From NCBI RefSeq assembly GCF_001562015.1, contig NZ_LASA01000140.1, forward strand, positions 1 through 43,974: a DNA stretch of 43,974 bases. The letters run 5' to 3'. The DNA comes from Endozoicomonas arenosclerae. GTDB lineage: Bacteria > Pseudomonadota > Gammaproteobacteria > Pseudomonadales > Endozoicomonadaceae. A program made the position numbers and the translations under genes. Below, one piece after another: positions 33,032 to 40,960 of the stretch (position 1 is its first letter; the number at the start of each line of letters is the position of its first letter). Below the pieces are notes generated by a model. That model saw only the letters and a list, made by a program, of their open reading frames with translations. It was not told where the DNA came from and did not search any database.

Positions 33032-33958
33032 TTACTCGGCTGTCTGAGTGGCTGGTGATGTTTGTTTGTTGGTCTTGGGTATAGGCTTCTTACGCATTCC
33101 ATCAAAGGTGAATATGGCCAAGGCGAACCAGATCAGGCCAAAGGTGATCAATTGTGCCTGTGTCACTTCTTCTTTATAGATAAACAGACCCACCAGAAAT
33201 GATATGGAAGGGCCGAGGTATTGCAGGATGCCAATAGTGGTCAGCGTCAGCTTCTTTGCTGCCATATTAAACAGAACCAGAGGGACCGTGGTCACCAGAC
33301 CCGCCAGTGCCAGCAACAAGCTGGTGCGACTGTCAGAAAATCGGAAGCTGTGATCGCCCGTTTTATAGAGCCAGAAGAAGTATCCCAGGGTCACAGGTAG
33401 CAGAATTAATGTTTCAAATGCCAGACCCGGTACAGCTGATACCTGGGTTGTTTTTCTTACCAGACCGTACATACCAAAGCTTAATGCCAGGGCAAAGGCT
33501 ACCCAGGGGACGATGCCGAGCATTAGAATTTGATAGAGCACTGCCAAAGCGGCGAGCATCACAGCCATCAGCTTAAGGGGTGTCAGTTTTTCATTGAGAA
33601 TCAGGTAACCCAGCAGCACATTCAGCAGCGGGTTAATGTAATAGCCAAGGCTGGTTTCAAGAATACGATCATTGGTCACGCCCCAGATAAAAATCAACCA
33701 GTTAGTGGCGACCAGAATAGCGGAGACGGTGAGGGCTCCTGACAGTTTGAGGCTGCTGAAAATGGTTTTCAATTCAGCCATCTTGCCAGTCATTTTCAGA
33801 AGAACCATCAACAAAAAGACCGACCAGAATACTCGATGGCCTAAAACTTCCAAAGGTGGGACATGATCCAGTGCTTTGAAATAGATGGGGACCAGTCCCC
33901 ATATGGTAAACGCCATGACACCCAGTGCCAGGCCAGAAGAATCTCTTTGTTCAGACAC
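33032..33958 (-). CDS. rarD: EamA/DMT-family transporter RarD
   Basis: An integral inner-membrane protein of 308 residues with about ten helices, of the drug/metabolite transporter superfamily. The N-terminal LGVMAFTIWGLVPIYFKAL and GHRVFWS, and the middle LGYYINPLLNVLLGYLILNE, are characteristic of RarD. Its substrate is not established; it was named for a link to chloramphenicol sensitivity. The start is a GTG at 33956-33958 with AGGGA a few bases upstream. It ends in a strong terminator and is divergent from the subtilase-like gene after 243 bp that contain no other gene. Confidence 0.88.
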   Translation of the reverse strand: MSEQRDSSGLALGVMAFTIWGLVPIYFKALDHVPPLEVLGHRVFWSVFLLMVLLKMTGKMAELKTIFSSLKLSGALTVSAILVATNWLIFIWGVTNDRILETSLGYYINPLLNVLLGYLILNEKLTPLKLMAVMLAALAVLYQILMLGIVPWVAFALALSFGMYGLVRKTTQVSAVPGLAFETLILLPVTLGYFFWLYKTGDHSFRFSDSRTSLLLALAGLVTTVPLVLFNMAAKKLTLTTIGILQYLGPSISFLVGLFIYKEEVTQAQLITFGLIWFALAIFTFDGMRKKPIPKTNKQTSPATQTAE

Positions 33959-34201
33959 ACGCTTTCCCTACTTGGTAATTTTTCATCTCTCAGGTGTGGC
34001 GATGAAAATTTATTTCTTCCCGCTTTTGACGGTATCGGGCATTGTGCCTGAACATTCGTTCCTGGTTAATCCGAATCTTGCGAATTTCTTGCAAAATGAC
34101 AACCGGGATTAATATCTGCAGATAACCCTTTCTTGTGTTGAGAAAAAAAATCTGAAGCCGATGACTTTATTCAAGGATGAGTAAAGGATGCAAAGGCAGG
34201 T

Positions 34202-35110
34202 ATGCGTTGGATTGCAGGCTTTTTGATGGTTGTTCTGAGTTTGTCAGCACAGGCTGAGGCTCGCCTCCCTGTTTATAGAGTGGCTATTATTGACCGGTTT
34301 TTTCCGCCTGCAGAAGGCTTTGAAAACGATGAGGAGCGGGTTCAGCATGGCTGGTTGTACGGCATGATGGATCTGGACGACGATGAACGTCGAGAGCCTT
34401 TTTATCATGGCGATGTGGTCAGGCTGATCGCATCTCATCCCCAGATTACTTTCATCCAGTATCCGATTTTGGATGGCAGGAATCCCATGTCAGAAATTCT
34501 TACGAACATTCAGAACATTCTCGCCCGTTTTGACAAACAGCCAGTGGACGCGGTGCTGCTTTCCTGGGAGTCATCAACACTGATCAATGCTTTTAATAAA
34601 CCTCTCAAACTAGAGAAGGTCAATGAGTACAAAGAGAACGTACGACAGATGGGGCAACAGGATCCTGTCTGGAAAACCACCTATGAAATTATTCTGGCTC
34701 TGGAATCTCTGACTGAAAAGGGCATCCGGGTGTACACCATTGCCGGAAACGGTGGAACCGGAATGATTAACACGTTTTCGTTTGCAGAAGATGTTGTCAC
34801 GGTCGGGGCAGTAGAAAGTGAGCTTAAGTATTTTGTTGCCAATAATCCTTTTGTTGATACTTATGCCCAGGCTGCCTATGAAGTCACCCGAGTGGATAAT
34901 TCTGAAGGTGAGCCCATCGGTTATGACCTGAATGGTGATCAGTGTGTAGATATTCCCTTGGAGCGACTCACTGGCTATTCCAGTTCTGTGACAGAGTATC
35001 CAAAAAAATTCTGGCGTCTTTTAACCGGTTCTTCTTTTGCTGCCCCTGCTGCCCTTAAAGCAGCACTTTTTGCCCACTTACCTCTACAGCCTTGCTATAG
35101 CACTCACTAA
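34202..35110 (+). CDS. Small secreted subtilisin-like (S8) protein
   Basis: A 302-residue protein with a signal peptide (about 1-20, IAGFLMVVLSLSAQAEA). Although divergent, all subtilase landmarks occur in order: Asp31 in YRVAIIDRFF, His69 in FYHGDVVRLI, the oxyanion Asn183 in IAGNGG, and Ser278 in LTGSSFAAPAALKAAL. It lacks an obvious pro-domain and is smaller than typical secreted S8 proteases, and the usual Gly-Thr before the serine is Gly-Ser. It may be a minimal periplasmic or secreted protease; the substrate is unknown. AAAGG lies five bases before the ATG. It is convergent with the GNAT gene, with an 11-bp gap. Confidence 0.7.
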   Translation: MRWIAGFLMVVLSLSAQAEARLPVYRVAIIDRFFPPAEGFENDEERVQHGWLYGMMDLDDDERREPFYHGDVVRLIASHPQITFIQYPILDGRNPMSEILTNIQNILARFDKQPVDAVLLSWESSTLINAFNKPLKLEKVNEYKENVRQMGQQDPVWKTTYEIILALESLTEKGIRVYTIAGNGGTGMINTFSFAEDVVTVGAVESELKYFVANNPFVDTYAQAAYEVTRVDNSEGEPIGYDLNGDQCVDIPLERLTGYSSSVTEYPKKFWRLLTGSSFAAPAALKAALFAHLPLQPCYSTH

Positions 35111-35121
35111 TTGCTCGCAGT

Positions 35122-35541
35122 TCAATAAGCTTGATAAGCCATTAACAGAAATGACTCACCTTTATTCAGGTAACTGAGATAAGGACCACTGATTTCAGAG
35201 GGCGCTTCATCAGGTGAGGTCTTTTGAAAACCCAGATGGGCATAAAAGGCTTCCAGATGATTATAGGGATAGCACCAGCATGGAGAGGGAGAGAGTTGTT
35301 CCAGTGTTGTTTTGACTAATTGACTGCCGAGACCTTCAGAGCGCCTTCCAATCTGCACCCAGACACTTCTTAACAGATAACCGTCAGCTTTCGGGGTGGC
35401 TCTGAGAGCTGCAACTATGGGTTTCCCGTCCCGCAGAATAAAAACACGTTCATTTGAGCGTGCCTTTCCCTTGTGACCATTCTCTTTAAAGAAACGATTG
35501 GCCAGTGGAAAGGCGACAGGTTGAAGCTCTTCAGGCGTCAT
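35122..35541 (-). CDS. GNAT-family N-acetyltransferase
   Basis: A small cytoplasmic acetyltransferase of 139 residues. The acetyl-CoA-binding motif A is visible as VQIGRRSEGLGSQLVKTTLE (about residues 71-90), preceded by the strand VFILRDGKPIVAALRATPK and followed by the typical HLEAFYAHLGFQK. The acceptor substrate is unknown. Its ATG overlaps the trmJ stop (TGATG), so it is co-translated with trmJ. Confidence 0.85.
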   Translation of the reverse strand: MTPEELQPVAFPLANRFFKENGHKGKARSNERVFILRDGKPIVAALRATPKADGYLLRSVWVQIGRRSEGLGSQLVKTTLEQLSPSPCWCYPYNHLEAFYAHLGFQKTSPDEAPSEISGPYLSYLNKGESFLLMAYQAY

Positions 35542-36299
35542 CAGGTGTCTTTTTTATCTTCAGTTTTCTCGTTGCCGGTTTTTTTCTGAATCGCCGCCAG
35601 AATACCTCTGAGCATATTCAGTTCTTTGGCTTCGGGTCTTGCCTTGTTAAACAGACGGCGAAGGCGGGTCATAACCAGTCCGGGGTGTTGCTTGATAATG
35701 AAGTTAATGTCGTTGAGGGTTTCTTCCAGATGCTCGTAGAAGAATTCCAGCTCACGAGTTAATGGGTATTCTGCCGCTTCTTTATTGGCATAGTCTGGCT
35801 GGCTCTTGCGCAGCTCTGCCTTGCGGATCTCATAACAGAGGATTTGAATGGCAGAAGCGACATTCAGAACCGGGTATTCAGGGTTGGCATCAATGGACAC
35901 ATGATAGTGACACTTTTCCAGCTCCTGATTGGTGAGTCCCATAGTTTCCTGGCCAAAAACCAGGGCGACAGGATGCTGGCCGGCTTCAGCCACCAGTTTG
36001 TCTGAACACTCATCTGCGCCGAGCATTGGGCGGGTAAAGGTATGATTTCGGGTTCGTGCACTGGTACCAACCACCATTGAACAATCGGCTATGGCGTCAT
36101 CCAGTGTCTGAAACACCCGGGCACCTGCCAGAACATCCTGGGCACCAGCGGCCATAGATTCAGCTTCAGGGTCAGGAAAGCGCTGGGGTGTGACCAGACA
36201 AAGATCCGATAAGCCCATGGTTTTCATGGCTCTGGCTGAGGATCCAATATTTCCAGGATGAAAGGTATTAATCAGAATAATGCGAATGTTGGACAGCAT
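35541..36299 (-). CDS. trmJ: tRNA (cytidine/uridine-32-2'-O)-methyltransferase TrmJ
   Basis: A SPOUT-class SAM-dependent methyltransferase of 252 residues that 2'-O-methylates position 32 in the anticodon loop of several tRNAs. The N-terminus MLSNIRIILINTFHPGNIGS and ARAMKTMGLSDLCLVTP match E. coli TrmJ. The SAM-knot motifs are VALVFGQETMGLTNQEL and YPVLNVASAIQILCYEIR. ATG 36299 is chosen to match the family start; an in-frame GTG 18 bases upstream is less likely. It overlaps the GNAT gene by one base and is divergent from cydD. Confidence 0.94.
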   Translation of the reverse strand: MLSNIRIILINTFHPGNIGSSARAMKTMGLSDLCLVTPQRFPDPEAESMAAGAQDVLAGARVFQTLDDAIADCSMVVGTSARTRNHTFTRPMLGADECSDKLVAEAGQHPVALVFGQETMGLTNQELEKCHYHVSIDANPEYPVLNVASAIQILCYEIRKAELRKSQPDYANKEAAEYPLTRELEFFYEHLEETLNDINFIIKQHPGLVMTRLRRLFNKARPEAKELNMLRGILAAIQKKTGNEKTEDKKDT

Positions 36300-36476
36300 T
36301 TTAACCCGAATTAGCACTGAGAGAGGAGTTGAAGGGCGCTCATTATACTGTGAGTCGTTTGGAGATACGACTGCTATTCAATGAATGTGATGTAAGGGTT
36401 TAGTCTATCTGACTGTATAACCCTCGGAGTTCAGATAGAATACCCCTCTTTTTCCCTTCAGGTTGTATCCTCTGCT

Positions 36477-38252
36477 ATGAGTCGTATCTCGGAGAAGCAG
36501 GCTTACAAGTGGTTGATGGGCCAGCTCAGTCCTACCCGAAGCTGGTTAATGGCATCAATTGCTCTGGGTCTGATTAATGGTCTTCTGTTCCTGGCGCAGG
36601 CTGCGTTGCTGGCAAAAATAATTCATCAGATGGTGATGGAAGATACTCTACGAGAGTCTCTGGTGAATGACTTTTTGCTGACAGGAGGTATTATTGCGCT
36701 CAGGGCTCTTTGCCACTGGGGGCGAGAAATTACCGGTTTCAGAGCCGGTCTGATTATCAAGGAAAGTATCCGGGGGGCCATCCTCAATAAATTGAAAGCC
36801 CTTGGCCCTCTGGTGATAGCTGAACAACCCGCTGGCAGCTGGTCCACTATGGTGGTGGAGCAGGTTGAAGAGCTGCAGGACTTTATTGCCCGATATTTGC
36901 CACAAATGGCACTGGCGGTGATGATCCCGCTGATTATTATTGTGGTAGCATTTCCTATGAACTGGACCGCAGGCTTGATTTTCCTCGGTACAGCGCCACT
37001 CATTCCCGTCTTCATGGCTCTTGTAGGTATGAAGGCAGCAGAAGCCAATCGACGAAACTTTCAAGCGCTTAACAGGCTGGGAGGCTTTTTTCTGGACCGA
37101 CTGCAGGGAATGGAAACACTAAGGCTCTTCAAACGGGCCCGTTATGAACATCAGTCTCTGGAGTGGGCCAGTGAAGACTTCAGACATAAAACCATGCAGG
37201 TTTTGCGTCTGGCTTTTTTATCTTCAACCGTACTGGAGTTTTTCGCTTCGGTTTCCATTGCCATTCTTGCGGTTTACCTGGGCATGAGTTTTCTCGGGTA
37301 TCTGAATTTTGGCAGCTATGGAGCCGGTGTCAGTCTTTATACCGGTTTGTTTCTTCTGCTGCTGGCTCCCGAGTTTTATCAGCCGCTTCGTGATCTCGGA
37401 ACCCATTACCATGCCAAATCAAAAGCCGTCGGTGCCGCTGAATTGATTCTGGAACTGCTGAATCGTGAAGAGTCTGAAAGACATCAGGGTAAGGAAACGC
37501 TTGCGCTGGAAGCCCCGGTCTCCATTGCGGCTGACTCACTGACTGTTCAAGGCAGTGCCGGTGGCAGGGCATTACTGAAAGACCTTTCATTTTCTATCGG
37601 TGCAGGTGAGCGGGTAGCCATTATCGGTCCAAGCGGTGCCGGCAAATCAACGCTGGTGAATACCTTGATGGGATTCTGGAATTATCAGGGCGACATCAAG
37701 GTAGCCGGAGAAAATCTCTCAGATTTATCGATGGATAACTGGCGAAAACGCATTGCCTGGCTGGGTCAGCAACCCCTGATTATTCATGGCACCGTTTATG
37801 AGAATGTATCCTTTGGGCGTGATCTGGATGAATCCCAGGTCAAACTGGCTCTGGCCAGAGCACAGGCTATGGAAATTGTTGAGCAGTTGCCAGATGGGCT
37901 GAACAGTTTGCTGCAGGAGCAGGGAGGTAATCTCTCTGTGGGTCAGGCTCAACGAATTGCTTTGGCAAGAGCCATTGCCGAGCCAGTGAAACTACTGATT
38001 CTGGATGAGCCCACCGCCAGCCTGGACTCTTATAATGAACGACTGGTTCTCGATGCTCTGGAAGCTATTGATCCGGAATGCACGGTTATAACTGTAACTC
38101 ATCGTCTCAAACAGATTGACTCAATGAACCGGGTTCTGATGCTGGAAAATGGTCAGCTGGTGGCCGATGGAAGTCCACAGTCGCTTAAGCAGGATTCAGC
38201 GCCGGTGAAGGCATTTATGGCCGGTTTAAAAGGGAGTCTGGATGATGAGTGA
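36477..38252 (+). CDS. cydD: ABC exporter subunit CydD (cysteine/glutathione export)
   Basis: Half of the heterodimeric CydDC ABC exporter that moves cysteine and glutathione (and, in newer work, heme) across the inner membrane and is needed to assemble cytochrome bd. 591 residues: a six-helix transmembrane domain (about 1-320), then a nucleotide-binding domain with Walker A IIGPSGAGKSTLV (about residue 383), the signature NLSVGQAQRIALARA and Walker B LLILDEPTASLD. The Val in the signature in place of the usual Gly also occurs in E. coli CydD. It overlaps cydC by 11 bases. No cydAB genes are in the window. Confidence 0.95.
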   Translation: MSRISEKQAYKWLMGQLSPTRSWLMASIALGLINGLLFLAQAALLAKIIHQMVMEDTLRESLVNDFLLTGGIIALRALCHWGREITGFRAGLIIKESIRGAILNKLKALGPLVIAEQPAGSWSTMVVEQVEELQDFIARYLPQMALAVMIPLIIIVVAFPMNWTAGLIFLGTAPLIPVFMALVGMKAAEANRRNFQALNRLGGFFLDRLQGMETLRLFKRARYEHQSLEWASEDFRHKTMQVLRLAFLSSTVLEFFASVSIAILAVYLGMSFLGYLNFGSYGAGVSLYTGLFLLLLAPEFYQPLRDLGTHYHAKSKAVGAAELILELLNREESERHQGKETLALEAPVSIAADSLTVQGSAGGRALLKDLSFSIGAGERVAIIGPSGAGKSTLVNTLMGFWNYQGDIKVAGENLSDLSMDNWRKRIAWLGQQPLIIHGTVYENVSFGRDLDESQVKLALARAQAMEIVEQLPDGLNSLLQEQGGNLSVGQAQRIALARAIAEPVKLLILDEPTASLDSYNERLVLDALEAIDPECTVITVTHRLKQIDSMNRVLMLENGQLVADGSPQSLKQDSAPVKAFMAGLKGSLDDE

Positions 38253-39933
38253 GTTGCTGCCTTATTTAAAACTGTATCGTAAACACTGGGGCGCATTATC
38301 GGTAGGTATGTTGCTGGCACTGGCTACGCTTTTGTTCAGTCTTGGCTTGCTGGCTCTTTCAGGCTGGTTTATTACGGCTACTGCATTGGCAGGCCTTACC
38401 GCCGCTACAGCTCAAACCTTTGATTTTTTCTCGCCGGGCGCAGGTGTCAGAGGCTTCTCCATAGGTCGTACGGCGTCGCGATATTTTGAGCGTCTGGTCA
38501 GTCACGACGCCACATTCAAACTGTTGGCCTGGTTGCGCAGCTGGTTTTTTGAAAAGCTGTTGCCGCTTTCCCTTACCCAGTTAAAACGCTATAGAAAAGC
38601 TGAACTGTTGAATCGGCTGGTAGCCGACGTTGATGCTCTGGATCAACTGTATCTCCGGTTATTCAGCCCTGTCATTGCAGCCATTCTTGTGGTGGCACTG
38701 CTATCTCTTGGGCTGGGTTTCTTTAGTCCGGTACTGGGCTGGGGAACGTTGGCTCTGATGGGATTCTGGCTGTTGGTTTTGCCGGTTATCTTCTATCGAC
38801 TGGGTTATAAAAGTGGTCGGGCTCAGTGTGAACTGCTGGGAGAGCTCAGACAGAAAGCACTGGATTATCTGCAGGGTATGGCCGAGTCCAGAATTTATGG
38901 CTCTGAAGCCAGAATGAGAGAAAGAACTGAAACCACAGAAAGCCGTTTGCACGGTGCTCAGCAAAAAATGTCCAGACTGGAAGGTGTGGGTGGTGCGTTG
39001 ATGGTTATTGGCGCCGGTCTTTCAGCAGTGATCATGCTGTATCTGGCCGCTGGTGAGTATCAGCAGGGTGTGATTTCCGGGCCGGTGATGGTGATGTCTG
39101 TGTTTGCGGTTCTGGCAGGCTTTGAAGCTTTAATGCCACTACCTGGTGCTTTTCAATTTTTAGGACACACTCAGCTGGCCGCTTCCAGACTGACTGAGGT
39201 TCTGGAAGAAGAAGCCATTCAGTTTGGTGAGCAGGCTATTCCAGAATCCTTCAAAGGTCATATTTCTATTCAGGATGTTAGTTTTCAATACCCTTCATTA
39301 AGCGGTAGCGATGCAGCCGGGGTGAAGATTCTTGAGGGAATCAGTCTTGATATCCCGGCGGGTCAGCATTTGGCATTGTTGGGCAAAACCGGTTGTGGCA
39401 AGTCTACATTGATCCGATTGATTACCCGTCAGCTAACAGGTTTGGAGGGACGGATTGAAATGGGTGGGATCTCTATAGCTTCCTATACGGAATCTGCCCT
39501 CTACGGTCTACTGGCCGTGATCCCCCAGCAAACTCATGTATTCAGTGCCAGCCTGAGAGAGAATCTTAAAATGGCTCGACCTGAGGCTCAGGATGATGAG
39601 TTACTTGAAATCATTAAGCAGGTTGGACTGGACAGTCTTGCGGCGGCTGAAGGTGATGAATCTATTCTAAGCCTCTGGTTAGGGCAGGGTGGCGTTGCTT
39701 TGTCAGGTGGTGAGCAGCGAAGACTGGCCATAGCCAGAGCTTTGTTGAAAAACGCTGAGGTGCTCATAATGGATGAAGCCAGCGAAGGTCTTGATCCTGT
39801 CAGTGAAGAGCTTCTGATGAACCGTATTCTGGATGCTTATCGAGAGAAAACCGTCATTATGATTACCCATAAAAAAGCCATGCTGGATCGCATGGATAGG
39901 GTGATTCGAATGGATGGGGGAAGAGTTATTTAA
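38242..39933 (+). CDS. cydC: ABC exporter subunit CydC
   Basis: Partner of CydD, 563 residues. The transmembrane domain (about 1-320) includes the typical GLLALSGWFITATALAGL and RGFSIGRTASRYFERLVSHD. The nucleotide-binding domain has Walker A LLGKTGCGKSTLI (about residue 380), signature VALSGGEQRRLAIARA, Walker B VLIMDEASEGLD and H-loop MITHKKA. Two ATGs in tandem (38242 and 38245) are possible starts within the cydD end, so translation is coupled. The 3' end overlaps the convergent unknown gene by eight bases. Confidence 0.95.
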   Translation: MMSELLPYLKLYRKHWGALSVGMLLALATLLFSLGLLALSGWFITATALAGLTAATAQTFDFFSPGAGVRGFSIGRTASRYFERLVSHDATFKLLAWLRSWFFEKLLPLSLTQLKRYRKAELLNRLVADVDALDQLYLRLFSPVIAAILVVALLSLGLGFFSPVLGWGTLALMGFWLLVLPVIFYRLGYKSGRAQCELLGELRQKALDYLQGMAESRIYGSEARMRERTETTESRLHGAQQKMSRLEGVGGALMVIGAGLSAVIMLYLAAGEYQQGVISGPVMVMSVFAVLAGFEALMPLPGAFQFLGHTQLAASRLTEVLEEEAIQFGEQAIPESFKGHISIQDVSFQYPSLSGSDAAGVKILEGISLDIPAGQHLALLGKTGCGKSTLIRLITRQLTGLEGRIEMGGISIASYTESALYGLLAVIPQQTHVFSASLRENLKMARPEAQDDELLEIIKQVGLDSLAAAEGDESILSLWLGQGGVALSGGEQRRLAIARALLKNAEVLIMDEASEGLDPVSEELLMNRILDAYREKTVIMITHKKAMLDRMDRVIRMDGGRVI

Positions 39934-40897
39934 GCGGTCGGCCTTGCTGATCCAATTCGGTATCAAAGTCGATCAGGAAGTCATTATTGCTATCCCAGTC
40001 GGCTTCGGTACGTTGAGCCTCTTCGGTCAATGTGTCGGTATCAAGAGGCAGTGAGGAGCTACCCGCTCTTCTATGGAGAAATTCAGCCGTTTCCTGCTTT
40101 TGACGATCACTGATTACTTTTTTTAGCAGGTTTTGTTCGGATAACCGATGGCTTTGAGGGTTGATAGCCAGCTCATCCCTGCAGGCTTTCAACAGTTCGA
40201 TCTGTTCGCTGGGTGTGTAATTCCCTATAAAACTGTCCAGGTACATATCCGCTGATTCTTCATTATGATGGAGGTTCAGGAGTATTTCGTTGTACCTTTC
40301 CTTTCCTGCAATCTCGTCAGGGGTATCGGTAGGCAACAGGGTTAGCATGCTCTCTCTCTGATCTTTGGCTTCAGAAGGATTGAGCAGTTTTACCGCTACA
40401 CTGAGACGAATTGACAAGCGTGCGGCATCGTTTCGATTCAGTCCCAGGCTGGCGAATTGTTCCATTTGCCAGGGGATGAGTTCAGCCACCAGAAAGTGCT
40501 GGGGAAAGGCTTGATCGTTTTCAATGCACCAGAGTGCGAAACTGTATGGGTCTTTTTGCCAAAGTTCCCGGGCAAGCGCAGTGCGTTCGACCAGCTCCTG
40601 TTCAGGGACATTGGCGGGGAAAAATTGCTGATCAACCAGTCCTGCACCGGCAACACTCCGAGCCCAGCGGCATTCCTGGATTTCCCGTTTATTTACCTTC
40701 TTATTACTGAGCCAGCCTCGATCTCTAAGAATATCAGCCAGTTTAAGACCGAAATCCCTGACTTTTCTAACCATGCGGCCACCCAGCCAGAGGGGTTTAT
40801 TATCAGGTTCAGAGACCTGCTGGCTCATCGTCTGAGTGCTTTCCTGAAGAAGATCCTGACGGAGTACGTTCAGACAGTTTTCAACGCTGGTGGCCAT
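39926..40897 (-). CDS. Unrecognised protein downstream of the SopB-like effector
   Basis: A soluble 323-residue protein, mostly helical and charged, without signal peptide or membrane segments. I do not recognise it. It has a basic segment (WLGGRMVRKVRDFGLKLADI, about 37-56), a central region rich in Trp and Leu (ARELWQKDPYSFALWCIEND), and an acidic C-terminus (NNDFLIDFDTELDQ). An internal ATG at residue 24 (MSQQVSEPD) is a possible alternative start. It lies 63 bp after the phosphatase gene on the same strand, so co-transcription is likely. It could be a second effector or a partner; at 323 residues it is far larger than the usual class I chaperones such as SigE/IpgE. The 3' end overlaps cydC by eight bases. 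Confidence 0.7.
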   Translation of the reverse strand: MATSVENCLNVLRQDLLQESTQTMSQQVSEPDNKPLWLGGRMVRKVRDFGLKLADILRDRGWLSNKKVNKREIQECRWARSVAGAGLVDQQFFPANVPEQELVERTALARELWQKDPYSFALWCIENDQAFPQHFLVAELIPWQMEQFASLGLNRNDAARLSIRLSVAVKLLNPSEAKDQRESMLTLLPTDTPDEIAGKERYNEILLNLHHNEESADMYLDSFIGNYTPSEQIELLKACRDELAINPQSHRLSEQNLLKKVISDRQKQETAEFLHRRAGSSSLPLDTDTLTEEAQRTEADWDSNNDFLIDFDTELDQQGRPLK

Positions 40898-40960
40898 AAT
40901 GAAGTCCTTGTGAAACAGCCCTTATTACGTTTTGGAAGTAAACATTCTCAGTATAGAAGG

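Noticed and set aside
33959-34201. Possible short gene between rarD and the subtilase-like gene
   Set aside because: The open frames are short, partly antisense to rarD, and lack ribosome-binding sites; treated as a divergent promoter region.
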